A stretch of 64,000 bases of DNA from Paenibacillus urinalis (GCF_028747985.1 NZ_CP118108.1:1493501-1557500), one strand, 5' to 3'; numbered from the stretch's first letter, positions 53,969 to 62,908 are shown. The notes: a model not told the origin generated them from the letters alone. Numbers and translations: made by a program.

Positions 53969-56248
53969 ATGAAAGAATCCAATCGGAACAATCATCGCAT
54001 GTGGTACAGCAAACCGGCAGAGATATGGAACGAGGCCTTGCCAATCGGGAACGGTCGGCTTGGGGCAATGATATTTGGAGGCGTAGCGGAGGAACGTTTG
54101 AAGTTAAATGAAGACTCGATGTGGTATGGGGGCCCCCGGGATCGGAATAACGAAGATGCACTGCCCAATCTGCCACATATCCGCAAGTTAATCATGGAAG
54201 GGAAACTTCAGGAGGCTGAAGAGATGGCCAGCATGACGATGGCCGGGCTTCCTGAAGCCCAAAGACATTATGTGCCACTTGGTGAGCTGCAGTTATCATT
54301 CGGCAATCATGATGGTCCTGTTGAGGACTATGTACGTGCGCTGGATTTGGACCGGGGTATCTCCATGGTTAGCTATAACGTTGATGGTACCCGTTATACT
54401 CGTGAGCTGTTTGCCAGTCATCCCGATCAAGCCATCATCATCCGAATCTCAACAGACAAGAAGAATACCTTGTCTATGAAGGCCCGATTCACTCGTCAGA
54501 ATTGGAGATACCTGGAGAAAACCAAGAAGTGGGAGCAGAGCGGACTCATTATGCATGGTGAATGCGGTGGTAAAGACGGCAGCTCCTTCGCAGCTGTGTT
54601 GAAAGCGATACCAGATGGAGGTACCTGTCAGCTCCTTGGCGAGTATTTGCTACTGAAGGATGCGAGCTCGGTCACACTGCTGCTTGCTGCGGAAACGACT
54701 TTCCGCCAGGAAGATCCGGAATTATACACTAAACTTCGTATGGAAGAGCTCAGCCGAATTCCTTATGAAACACTGCTTGTACGGCATACATCGGATTATA
54801 ATGAACTGTTCAGCAGGGTTTCGTTGAACCTGTCCAAAAGTTCTGATCGTTATAATGGTCCGACGGATGAGAGATTAAAACAGTTCCAAAGGGGAGAAGA
54901 AGACCCCGAATTGATCGAAACCTATTTTCAGTTTGGTCGTTATCTGCTGATTTCCTCAAGCCGGTCAGGCTCCCTTCCTGCTAATCTTCAAGGCATATGG
55001 AATGACAGTTTCACTCCGCCTTGGGACAGCAAATTTACCATCAACATTAATACCCAAATGAACTACTGGCTTGCCGAAAACTGCAATCTAGCCGAGTGCC
55101 ATGAGCCATTGTTCGATCTAATTGAGCGAATGCGGGAGCCTGGCCGAATTACGGCACGAAAGATGTATGACTGCCGGGGGTTTACCGCACATCATAATAC
55201 GGATATTTGGGCAGACACGGCCCCTCAGGATACCTACCTGCCAGCTTCCTTCTGGCCGATGGGCGCTGCTTGGTTATGCCTGCATTTATGGGAGCATTAT
55301 CGCTATAGTCAGGATCTCAATTTTCTGGAAGAAGCATACGAAACCATGAAGGAATCTGCGCAATTTCTTCTTGACTATCTGATTGAGGATGCGGATGGCC
55401 GTCTGATTACCTGTCCCTCCGTTTCTCCAGAGAACAGTTACAAGCTGCCAAGTGGTGAGGTGGGGATTCTATGCGCTGGCGCTTCGATGGATTTTCAGAT
55501 TATTGAGGCTCTGTTCACTGCATGCATTCAAAGTGCCGAGTTGATCGGAAGGGACCACACATTCAGGGAAGAACTTGCTGCTGTTCTGAAGCGAATCCCG
55601 AAGACACAAATCGGCAAAAAAGGACAAATCCAGGAATGGATGGAGGATTACGAAGAAGTGGAACCAGGACACCGGCACATTTCACATCTATTTGGTTTGT
55701 ACCCAGGAGAAAGTTTCACTCCGGAATACACACCGGAACTCGCAAAGGCCGCACGTACAACGCTCGAACGTAGATTGGAGAATGGTGGGGGGCATACCGG
55801 ATGGAGCCGGGCCTGGATCATTCACTTCTGGGCAAGACTTCAGGATGGGCAGAAGGCTTATGAGAATGTAAGAGCTCTCCTGGAGCACTCCACGTTACCC
55901 AATCTTTTTGACAATCATCCTCCGTTTCAGATTGACGGCAACTTCGGGGGATCATCTGGAATTGCTGAGATGCTAATGCAGAGCCACACTAATGTGATTC
56001 GGCTTCTGCCTGCCTTACCAGACAATTGGTGTGAAGGAAGTGTAGAGGGGCTCAGGGCTCGTGGCGGATATACCATTAGATTTTCCTGGGCGAAATCGAA
56101 AATTACTGAAGTCACCGTAAGAAGTTCAATTGCTGGGCTTTGTCAGTTGGAAGGTCCTGGCCTAAAGCCAATTTCATTCAACACAGAAGCTGGCGCAACG
56201 TATACGTTTACACCGAGTTCGTCAGAGACGTTGTCACAAACTCAATGA
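53969..56248 (+). CDS. GH95 family glycoside hydrolase (alpha-L-fucosidase/galactosidase type)
   Basis: 759 residues, no signal peptide. N-terminal beta domain (MWYSKPAEIWNEALPIGNGRLGAMIFGG, LNEDSMWYGGPRDRNNEDAL), then an (alpha/alpha)6 barrel with SLPANLQGIWNDSFTPPWDSKFTININTQMNYWLAENCNLAE, CRGFTAHHNTDIWADTAPQD and HTGWSRAWIIHFWARL, all GH95 hallmarks, including the Asn-x-Asn pair. The family removes alpha-1,2-fucose or alpha-L-galactose, as on xyloglucan side chains. It follows the importer and probably trims imported oligosaccharides. Confidence 0.93.
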   Translation: MKESNRNNHRMWYSKPAEIWNEALPIGNGRLGAMIFGGVAEERLKLNEDSMWYGGPRDRNNEDALPNLPHIRKLIMEGKLQEAEEMASMTMAGLPEAQRHYVPLGELQLSFGNHDGPVEDYVRALDLDRGISMVSYNVDGTRYTRELFASHPDQAIIIRISTDKKNTLSMKARFTRQNWRYLEKTKKWEQSGLIMHGECGGKDGSSFAAVLKAIPDGGTCQLLGEYLLLKDASSVTLLLAAETTFRQEDPELYTKLRMEELSRIPYETLLVRHTSDYNELFSRVSLNLSKSSDRYNGPTDERLKQFQRGEEDPELIETYFQFGRYLLISSSRSGSLPANLQGIWNDSFTPPWDSKFTININTQMNYWLAENCNLAECHEPLFDLIERMREPGRITARKMYDCRGFTAHHNTDIWADTAPQDTYLPASFWPMGAAWLCLHLWEHYRYSQDLNFLEEAYETMKESAQFLLDYLIEDADGRLITCPSVSPENSYKLPSGEVGILCAGASMDFQIIEALFTACIQSAELIGRDHTFREELAAVLKRIPKTQIGKKGQIQEWMEDYEEVEPGHRHISHLFGLYPGESFTPEYTPELAKAARTTLERRLENGGGHTGWSRAWIIHFWARLQDGQKAYENVRALLEHSTLPNLFDNHPPFQIDGNFGGSSGIAEMLMQSHTNVIRLLPALPDNWCEGSVEGLRARGGYTIRFSWAKSKITEVTVRSSIAGLCQLEGPGLKPISFNTEAGATYTFTPSSSETLSQTQ

Positions 56249-56368
56249 TCAATTAATAAATCGATCTCCTTCAGAAGAAGCAGTGTATCCAGCTCATTGT
56301 CGCTACGGATGAATGGAGAGAATGATAAGTATGAGATTTAATCTAATGTGACAGAAAAACAAACAATA

Positions 56369-56411
56369 GAGGCAGTCCGTAGCGATGGTATTCGCGGGTC
56401 TGCCTCGTTTT
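56369..56411 (+). terminator. terminator after the GH95 gene
   Basis: GAGGCAG (56369-56375) pairs with CTGCCTC (56400-56406) with inner pairing, then GTTTT. Confidence 0.75.
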
Positions 56412-56549
56412 GCTATAAGTTATAGGTTGTAGTCAATACCTTGGGAAATGCGTATAAGAGTTTATATCGCTATGGAGCTCCAGCTTTGGTTGGAATATGT
56501 AAGGATCACGCCCGTGACTAAATCTGTACGCCAATAATGCAGAATACAG

Positions 56550-57584
56550 CTATTTATACAGCGCAAGTAGTCCATAAGTTAGTTCAAACAGATCAAACGT
56601 GTTTCGTGGGTCCTTGCCTGTTAGATCGTAAATCCGTTTGAGTCGGTATTGAAGTGTATTCCGGTGAATGCTCAGCTCTGCGGAAGTGTCGGATACACTG
56701 CAATTGTTATTGATGTATACTCTCAGGGTATCGAGCAGATCCACGGACTCCTTATCCTCCAACTTGGTGATGAGATGCTCGGAGGAGTTAAGCGCTGACT
56801 CGCTTAATTTCACCAGGAACTCCATCTGATCATAGAGAATGATTCGCTCGGGGAGATGCAGGGACTGCGCTGTCCTCATCGCGGACTTGGCCTGAGCATA
56901 GCTGTCTGCAATATGGGTCTCATGCCGTGAGACACTGACCTTAAGCATAGGTTGGCTTTGCAGGAGCTGCTTAATTACCTTCTTGATCTCCTTCACTTCC
57001 TGAACAAGAATGATGCATATATCTTCCTCGATAATAAATGAAGGATACATAAGAAGAATATTGGAAATTTCAGCATTCATCCCTGAATGATCGATGTAGA
57101 GGATTGTTGTCGGCAGCAGCAGGTCAATGTTGTAGGCGAGCGCTTTTTTTTGCAGCTTTTGCGAGTATATCCCTTGATGATTTAGCAGGACCTCTAGAAA
57201 TGCCTTCTTACGATTAGCTTCATTTTGCATCGATTCTAGTGCCATCCCTTGCTCTATCAAAAGCACAACGGTTGTTCTTACAATGCTGCAGAAGGGACGT
57301 ACCTCCTCCGGGCTGCCCGAGATCCCGATAACGCCTACGCGGACTTGATTAATAACGATGGGTTCATTCGTGCCCTTTTTTTCATAACGCTGATCCTCCC
57401 ATACCTCTACCATTTTTCCGCTCTCAAGCGCTTTGATGGCTCCACGATGCTCTGTGCCAATGCGGCTTGGATTCCCGCTGCCTATAATAATGCCTTTATC
57501 ATTCATAATGTTGATATTGTACGGAATGTCCTTCATCATGCGGTTCACAATATCTTGTGCTAATGCTTCGGATAATTGGTACAT
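56550..57584 (-). CDS. cdaR: CdaR-type sugar-diacid/glycerate regulator
   Basis: 344 residues from ATG 57584 (GGAGAGGG SD; the ATG at 57608 lies upstream of that SD). N-terminal diacid-recognition domain (LSEALAQDIVNRMMKDIPYNINIMNDKGIIIGSGNPSRIGTEH, VGVIGISGSPEEVRPF), a GGDEF-like middle, and the PucR-type HTH (TLRVYINNNCSVSDTSAELSIHRNTLQYRLKRI). CdaR activates glycerate, galactarate and glucarate genes. It sits beyond the hemicellulose island, but its likely targets are gntP-glxK at 37.5-40 kb. Confidence 0.9.
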   Translation of the reverse strand: MYQLSEALAQDIVNRMMKDIPYNINIMNDKGIIIGSGNPSRIGTEHRGAIKALESGKMVEVWEDQRYEKKGTNEPIVINQVRVGVIGISGSPEEVRPFCSIVRTTVVLLIEQGMALESMQNEANRKKAFLEVLLNHQGIYSQKLQKKALAYNIDLLLPTTILYIDHSGMNAEISNILLMYPSFIIEEDICIILVQEVKEIKKVIKQLLQSQPMLKVSVSRHETHIADSYAQAKSAMRTAQSLHLPERIILYDQMEFLVKLSESALNSSEHLITKLEDKESVDLLDTLRVYINNNCSVSDTSAELSIHRNTLQYRLKRIYDLTGKDPRNTFDLFELTYGLLALYK

Positions 57585-57657
57585 TACTTCCCTCTCCAGT
57601 GTGTTCATTCTCAGAGTAACGGCTGTCTAAACTATCTATTTAAAAGTATAACTTATT

Positions 57658-57673
57658 TTGTGCAGATGAACGA
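57658..57673. promoter_or_regulatory. partial copy of the gntP palindrome before cdaR
   Basis: TTGTGCA-GA-TGAACGA shares the left half and spacing with the gntP palindrome and has 5 of 7 right-arm bases. It may serve autoregulation. Confidence 0.35.
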
Positions 57674-57810
57674 AGCTTTATGAGAAGAACATGTAAATAG
57701 AGGGTAAGGGATCTCATCCCTTTTTAAATAAAATATGGTAATAATATCTTCGTCAATGTTAACATGGTGGAAAGCTGCTGTAACTTGATCATGTAAAGGA
57801 GCTGCTATTC

Positions 57811-58665
57811 ATGCCGCAATTATCGTCAGAGGAGCTGTATGCAGGCTCGCTTCATCACATCATGAAACCACTTCGTCCGTTAATAGAACAAGCCAATCTA
57901 AACGGAGTACGCGTGACAGTCAGTGTGGCTGATCTAAGCGTTACCGCTGGTAACTTAGGGTTCTCGATCGGATCAGAAGAGCGGTACAGATCAGCAAGCA
58001 CGATCAAACTGGCGATTGCCTGTGCACTGTTGCAAATGGTTGATCGAGGTGAAGTTCGTCTTGAAGATCAGGCTGTCGTGAGGGATAAGGATGTAGTAGG
58101 AGGCTCGGGATCGCTTCAGCTGGAAGTTATGCCCTTGAGCGCTAACATAGGAAGGCTGGCAAAACTCATGATCGCACAGTCGGATAATACGGCAACGAAT
58201 GTCCTGATTGATATGATTGGCTTTGAGCGGGTAAATGCTATGCTGGAAGGACTTGGGATACACCGGACTCAGCTTGCACGCAAGATGTTTGCACCTGTTC
58301 AGTCCCCGGAGCTGGACAATTATGCGGATGCCCAAGAGCTCACATATTTACTCAAGCTTGTATATCAAGGGGAGGTGCTCTCTGAATATTCTCGACGGCT
58401 GCTGCTTCTATGGATGTCCAGGCAAGAGGTGAATACGAAATTTGGCGCTGTGCTTGGTGACATGCTGATCGCACACAAGACAGGAGAAGCGGGTAATGTT
58501 ACACATGATGCAGGTTACTTCTTGATACCAGGTAGAGAGCTTGCCGTGGCAGTGATGACAGAGGTTATGACAACGGAAATATATGAAGAAGCTCAGCGTA
58601 TCGGCAATCCTGTGGTTCAAAGAATAGGCAAGGTCATCTATGATCAGCTGCTGAGAGACTATTAA
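57811..58665 (+). CDS. class A beta-lactamase-like serine hydrolase, no signal peptide
   Basis: 284 residues. SxxK is SASTIKLA (nucleophile Ser), SDN is AQSDNTATN, KTG is AHKTGEAG, and SPELDN sits where the Glu166 region lies. ATG 57811 has AAAGGAG nine bases upstream. The N-terminus (MPQLSSEELYAGSLHHIMKP) has neither signal peptide nor membrane helix, so the protein seems cytoplasmic. It may act on a peptide or ester rather than on beta-lactams in the wall. Confidence 0.88.
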   Translation: MPQLSSEELYAGSLHHIMKPLRPLIEQANLNGVRVTVSVADLSVTAGNLGFSIGSEERYRSASTIKLAIACALLQMVDRGEVRLEDQAVVRDKDVVGGSGSLQLEVMPLSANIGRLAKLMIAQSDNTATNVLIDMIGFERVNAMLEGLGIHRTQLARKMFAPVQSPELDNYADAQELTYLLKLVYQGEVLSEYSRRLLLLWMSRQEVNTKFGAVLGDMLIAHKTGEAGNVTHDAGYFLIPGRELAVAVMTEVMTTEIYEEAQRIGNPVVQRIGKVIYDQLLRDY

Positions 58666-58721
58666 GAATGGAATTACTGAAATAGATTCTGTGACGATGG
58701 ATCAAGTGAGAGGTGTTTGAA

Positions 58722-59252
58722 CTGGAACTGCAGGCTGTATTTATAGATCGAGATGGAACCATTGGAGGAACAGGACATTTTATTCATCCGCGCGATTTTG
58801 TGTTGTATGACGGAGCGCTTGATGCTATCCATTTGCTAAAGGGAAAGGGAATCAAGGTGTTTGCGTTTACGAACCAGCATCGAATATCGAAGCAGCAAGC
58901 AAGTGAAGAAGAGTTCAGAGAACAGTTTCTATCGTATGGGTTTGATGATGCATTTATCTGTCCGCATGGAAGTACGGAGATTTGTAATTGCAGGAAGCCA
59001 AAGCCTGGCATGCTGCATAGGGCTGCAGCAGCATATGACCTCGATCTAGCAAAGTGCGCTGTCATTGGTGACGTGGGCGATACGGATATACTAGCAGCAC
59101 ATGCGGTTGGGGCACTGAAAGTGCTTGTCAAGACAGGGTGGGGAATGGGATCACTAACCGACTATCGATCAAGCTGGGCGGAGGTAGTACCGGATTATAT
59201 AGCGGAGAACCTGCTGGATGCGGTGAACTGGCTGCTATTTCGAAGGCTGTGA
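58722..59252 (+). CDS. HAD-IIIA phosphatase (GmhB/HisB-like), apparent CTG start
   Basis: 177 residues. Motif I VFIDRDGTIGG, motif II AFTNQHRIS, motif III KPKPGML, motif IV VIGDVGDTDILAA. A zinc loop of the GmhB type is present (CPHGSTEICNC). Removes phosphate from a sugar or amino-alcohol phosphate. GAGAGGTG lies about six bases before a CTG at 58722, giving (M)ELQAVFIDRDG; the GTG at 58713 is part of the SD. Start choice is uncertain. Confidence 0.87.
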   Translation: MELQAVFIDRDGTIGGTGHFIHPRDFVLYDGALDAIHLLKGKGIKVFAFTNQHRISKQQASEEEFREQFLSYGFDDAFICPHGSTEICNCRKPKPGMLHRAAAAYDLDLAKCAVIGDVGDTDILAAHAVGALKVLVKTGWGMGSLTDYRSSWAEVVPDYIAENLLDAVNWLLFRRL

Positions 59253-59288
59253 AAGGAGAGGTGAGAGAGAGTGGAGGAGGTTTTTCTC

Positions 59289-59807
59289 GTGGAGCCCTCG
59301 TACGAATATCGGGAAGAGTATCTCGATATGATCCTCGAATGGACAGAGGCCGGAGAGCGAATGATTCCTTTTGTGCTGAGGTATGATCCTTCTGATTTTG
59401 ACTGTTTTTTAGCTAAGCTAAGCGAGTTGAAAGTGGGAACCAGCCTGGACCATTTAACTGTAAACAGTTCTACTTTTTGGCTTGTAAGATCAGATCGTAA
59501 AGTGTTAGGTGCTGTCAATATTCGTCATGAGCTGAATGATTTACTATTAGAACGTGGAGGACATATTGGGTATGGCATCAGACCAAGTGAGCGAAAAAAA
59601 GGATACGCAGCAATGCTCCTGTCTCTGGCGCTTGAACAAGCCCAAAAATTAGGCATCTGTAATGTGCTGATTACTTGTGATAAGAACAACATCGCTTCGG
59701 CTAAGACAATCATTTCGAATGGGGGAGTCCTTGAGTCAGAAGTCATCATCGAGGGAATTCAAATTCAAAGGTACTGGATTGAGAACGAAGGCTGTGAGCA
59801 GGAGTGA
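59289..59807 (+). CDS. GNAT acetyltransferase
   Basis: 172 residues. GHIGYGIRPSERKKGYAAMLLSLALEQAQKLG is the acetyl-CoA motif (R/QxxGxA/G as RKKGYA), and LITCDKNNIASAKTIISNGG follows. GTG 59289 has GGAGGAGG eight bases upstream; the in-frame GTG at 59271 lies before that SD. Packed between HAD and histidine-phosphatase genes, likely one operon. Confidence 0.88.
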   Translation: MEPSYEYREEYLDMILEWTEAGERMIPFVLRYDPSDFDCFLAKLSELKVGTSLDHLTVNSSTFWLVRSDRKVLGAVNIRHELNDLLLERGGHIGYGIRPSERKKGYAAMLLSLALEQAQKLGICNVLITCDKNNIASAKTIISNGGVLESEVIIEGIQIQRYWIENEGCEQE

Positions 59808-59813
59808 TTGTAC

Positions 59814-60383
59814 ATGGAATTGGTATTTATCAGACATGCTCAAGGAGAGCATACGTTGAATTGGCCCAACCAGCTGCATATGCAGCATCCTGCTTTAACA
59901 GAGAGTGGGAACCAGCAAGCAGAACAATTACGCCATCTGTATCCGCTAGTATCTGGTGATGTGGTCGTAACAAGTCCTGCAAGAAGAACCATAGAAACGG
60001 TGAATATATGGAGCAAGGACATCTCGGTACAGAAATATGTTACGCCGCTTCTTGGGCCAAGAATGTTTCCCCAAAATCCGGAGTGGGTACCCCTTGGCTG
60101 CGATAAGATCTATACATATGATGAGGTATCTATTCTTTTTCCTGAATTTACAGCTGTACAGTCGGAACAGACCTTGTGGGATGAAGGTATTAACACCATG
60201 TCCACTGCGTACTTTGAATTTCAGGCAGACAAATTTTTAAAGTGGATCAGCAGGTTTAAGGGCAATGTATACTGCGCCACCCATGATGGGACCATTAACA
60301 GCTATCGGCTATTTCTTGGGGAGTCAGGCATTACGAGAGGAGATTTCTTAAGGGAAACAGGCGCTTTCAGAATAAGAGTCTGA
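59814..60383 (+). CDS. histidine phosphatase family protein
   Basis: 189 residues. VFIRHAQGEHT is the RHG-type motif with the phospho-His; TSPARRTIETVNI supplies the second Arg, LWDEGIN the acid region, and CATHDGTINSYRLFLG the second His. Acts on phospho-sugars or other small phosphates. ATG 59814, with CAGGAGTGAT upstream, is preferred over TTG 59808. It follows the GNAT gene by six bases. Confidence 0.88.
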   Translation: MELVFIRHAQGEHTLNWPNQLHMQHPALTESGNQQAEQLRHLYPLVSGDVVVTSPARRTIETVNIWSKDISVQKYVTPLLGPRMFPQNPEWVPLGCDKIYTYDEVSILFPEFTAVQSEQTLWDEGINTMSTAYFEFQADKFLKWISRFKGNVYCATHDGTINSYRLFLGESGITRGDFLRETGAFRIRV

Positions 60384-60416
60384 GCATCCATAAAAGAGGG
60401 ATTAGGAGAGGGAAAT

Positions 60417-60581
60417 ATGGAACAAAGTACTGCGGCAATTGCGATATCTCCGTTATTTGTGCTCATTCAGCTATGCTTGTTCGTTGTTGGAGTGATCTGT
60501 TTGGTGATGTTCATTAAACTAGCCAGACGAGGCATAGCAGCATTGGATGCTTACATAGAGAAAGAAAGTCAAATAAAATAA
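60417..60581 (+). CDS. tiny membrane protein, paralogue 1 (54 aa)
   Basis: ATG 60417 with GAGAGGGAAA upstream. One hydrophobic segment, then MFIKLARRGIAALDAYIEKE. The FIKLARRGI-ALD-Y block is repeated in the next gene, so the two are tandem paralogues. Function unknown. Confidence 0.65.
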   Translation: MEQSTAAIAISPLFVLIQLCLFVVGVICLVMFIKLARRGIAALDAYIEKESQIK

Positions 60582-60601
60582 ATGAAAGAGGATGATATGG
60601 A

Positions 60602-60775
60602 ATGCAGGTAGCCTCAGCTTTTGGATTTTTTGGTCTATTTATATATTTAGGTACATTTGCACTTGGGATATACTGTCTCATACTATTTATTAAGCTTGCT
60701 CGTCGTGGAATTAAGGCGTTAGATATTTATCTGAATAAACACAATGACCATGGGGATTATGGTGACAGAATGTAA
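60602..60775 (+). CDS. tiny membrane protein, paralogue 2 (57 aa)
   Basis: ATG 60602 with GAGGATGAT upstream, 20 bases after paralogue 1. Hydrophobic segment (FGFFGLFIYLGTFALGIYCL) then LFIKLARRGIKALDIYLNKH and a His/Asp-rich tail. Shares the same membrane-to-amphipathic-helix junction as its neighbour. Terminated at 60800. Confidence 0.65.
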   Translation: MQVASAFGFFGLFIYLGTFALGIYCLILFIKLARRGIKALDIYLNKHNDHGDYGDRM

Positions 60776-60799
60776 TGAAATAAGTCTTGGTTTACCTAC

Positions 60800-60842
60800 A
60801 AAAAAGCGATCCTTGTCAGTTAACCTGAAAGGATCGCTTTTC
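60800..60842. terminator. bidirectional terminator
   Basis: AAAAAGCGATCCTT pairs with AAGGATCGCTTTT between convergent genes. Confidence 0.88.
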
Positions 60843-60855
60843 ATATAAGCTCAGT

Positions 60856-61080
60856 TTATTTTTTCTTCACAGTGATAGTCCAAGAAGCATCGTCCAGCTG
60901 CTCATAGTTGGTAATGGAGTGTCCATCCTCAGCAGCCCAGCGCGGAATGCTCTCCGTCGCTTGTGTACAATCGAAATCAATGACGAGCTCGTCGCCGCTG
61001 TTTATCGTTTTAATTGCTTCTTTTGCTTCGATCAGTGGGAATGGGCAAACCATTCCGAGAACTTGTAGTTTTTGTTGCAT
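60856..61080 (-). CDS. TusA-family sulfur carrier
   Basis: 74 residues. GMVCPFPLIEAKEAI holds the CPxP motif whose Cys carries persulfide. Next to a YeeE/YedE transporter it matches the TsuB role: receiving sulfur from thiosulfate brought in by TsuA. AGGAGG lies eight bases before ATG 61080, overlapping the stop of the upstream gene, so the two are translated together. Confidence 0.93.
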   Translation of the reverse strand: MQQKLQVLGMVCPFPLIEAKEAIKTINSGDELVIDFDCTQATESIPRWAAEDGHSITNYEQLDDASWTITVKKK

Positions 61081-61092
61081 GTTAAATTCCTC

Positions 61093-62163
61093 CTAAGCAG
61101 TTGCAGTTGTTGAAGCGGCGGCACCTGCGCTCGCTTTTTTGCGTGGACGTATGAATATAAAATAGGATGCAGTCCATGTACCCAGAATCATAAAGACCAG
61201 AGAAATCCATCCCTGCCATGTCATCATTGCCGTCATGACGAGACCGTTACCGATGGAGCAGCCTCCAGCCCAGCTTGCGCCAAAACCCATTAGCAGTCCT
61301 CCGCCGAAGCTGGTTACAGCTGTCTTCGCATCCGGAGCGCGGAAACGGAACTCCTTGCTTGCCTTCGCAGCAGCAAAGGAACCAACGAAGATACCGAGCA
61401 CGAGGAATACGCCCCAGTTGATAAATCCGTCATCGCCAGTTACGAGATACTGCAAAATGTTTGCGGAAGGTGTAGTTACACCCAAGCCAAAGTTTCTGCC
61501 TGTAGCTGCGCTGAGCGGCCATGCAAGCAGGGCAATGAGTCCGATCAGAATAGCAGTGACAAATGGATGCCAGCGTTTCTCGAACAGTAGATGGGCAAGA
61601 CCCTTGCGTTTAGGCTTCAGTGTTGGAATGAACACTTTCGGCTTGCGCAAATGTCTTACTACCAAGAATACCGTAATGGCTACCAGTAATACAATAAACG
61701 GCCATACTGACAGTCCAAACGTTGCCGGAATAGAGTTTGTGGTCGTAGCGACCTCACTTAAGCTGGAGTTAACCGGAGCCAGTGGACCGGATTTCATAAT
61801 TGCGGCCATCGCCATGTAACCGAACAGGGCAATCCAGCTGCCAATCAGTCCTTCACCTGCACGATACCAAGTGCCTGTCGCACAGCCGCCAGCCAGAATA
61901 ATGCCAATACCAAAAATAAATGAACCAAGAATGGTGGCTACCCATGAAAATTCCCCAGCATCATATTGAAGGACACCTGTCTGAATTAATGCGAATACCC
62001 CGATACTTTGTACAGATATTGCGATAAGCAGCGCATAGAACATGCGGTTGTCTTTGGCAATGTACATATCTCTGAATCCGCCTGTCAGACAGAACCGGCC
62101 GCGCTGCATAACGAATCCCAGCAAGGCGCCGCACAAAAGTCCTGTAATGACCATTTGTAACAA
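61093..62163 (-). CDS. YeeE/YedE-family thiosulfate/sulfur transporter (TsuA-like)
   Basis: 356 residues, about nine membrane helices. FVMQRGRFCLTGGFRDMY, LAGGCATGTWYRAGEG and WAGGCSIGNGLVM carry the Cys that relay thiosulfate through the TsuA channel. TTG 62163 is preferred (AAGGAG ten bases upstream); the GTG at 62172 is closer to the SD. Coupled to the TusA gene, it supplies reduced sulfur. Regulation is not evident in the 62164-62410 gap. Confidence 0.9.
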   Translation of the reverse strand: MLQMVITGLLCGALLGFVMQRGRFCLTGGFRDMYIAKDNRMFYALLIAISVQSIGVFALIQTGVLQYDAGEFSWVATILGSFIFGIGIILAGGCATGTWYRAGEGLIGSWIALFGYMAMAAIMKSGPLAPVNSSLSEVATTTNSIPATFGLSVWPFIVLLVAITVFLVVRHLRKPKVFIPTLKPKRKGLAHLLFEKRWHPFVTAILIGLIALLAWPLSAATGRNFGLGVTTPSANILQYLVTGDDGFINWGVFLVLGIFVGSFAAAKASKEFRFRAPDAKTAVTSFGGGLLMGFGASWAGGCSIGNGLVMTAMMTWQGWISLVFMILGTWTASYFIFIRPRKKASAGAAASTTATA

Positions 62164-62410
62164 CTTGCTCACTCTCCTTATTTTTCATAGCATTCATTCT
62201 ATATACCAGTAAACTACTATGCTTTCTTTGTATTCTGATTCTAACACACATAAGTACAACGTCAACAGTGTATCTCCAACCATATCATCCATAGATTAGA
62301 AGTAAAACCATATATAAGTGTGATATATTTTTTAGGAGATGTGTGATTCCAAGAAGGCATGTGTCTATCTAGCAGCAAATCAGGATAGAAGCAAATAAGG
62401 TGGTGATGAA

Positions 62411-62908
62411 GTGATCTATAGGGATATGGTGGTATTTAGCGTAAACGTACTGATCAGTTTAGTGCTAGTGCTCCTTGTTGATTTGTTCACTTTTAAATAT
62501 GAGCCAGGGGGCTCCACTTCAGGAAATGGTAATCCAGGACTATTAATCTTAGTTCCGGCATTGCTGTACTCCATCGGCTTGTTTATATACAGTTTCTTCT
62601 TTATGAAGAAGCTATTCGCTTCTGTTCATGATAAATATGTGGCTACGATGAGAGTTCCCATCCTGCTGATCTGTTTTATTCTTATTTTTAGTTTTATGTC
62701 ATTTATGGAAATTGCAGATTTAAAAACTCAGCTGGGAGGTTTTGCGGATGACCCGGGATCTGTCATTTATCGGTTTGGTTGGCTGAATCAATATACGAAT
62801 ACGGTTTTTTATAACATTTATGTGCTGTTTGTCGGCATGTTTATATCTTCTTTCGCGAGCTGGTCTGTTGTAAGAGGGCATTTGAATAAACAGTCCAAGG
62901 ACTCATGA
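62411..62908 (+). CDS. membrane protein (165 aa)
   Basis: GTG 62411 after AAGGTGGTGAT. Four hydrophobic segments, with a polar Gly-rich loop (KYEPGGSTSGNGNPG) after the first and an acidic/Gly loop (ADLKTQLGGFADDPGS) after the third. Family not recognised. The gap 62909-63074 holds no gene. Confidence 0.65.
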   Translation: MIYRDMVVFSVNVLISLVLVLLVDLFTFKYEPGGSTSGNGNPGLLILVPALLYSIGLFIYSFFFMKKLFASVHDKYVATMRVPILLICFILIFSFMSFMEIADLKTQLGGFADDPGSVIYRFGWLNQYTNTVFYNIYVLFVGMFISSFASWSVVRGHLNKQSKDS

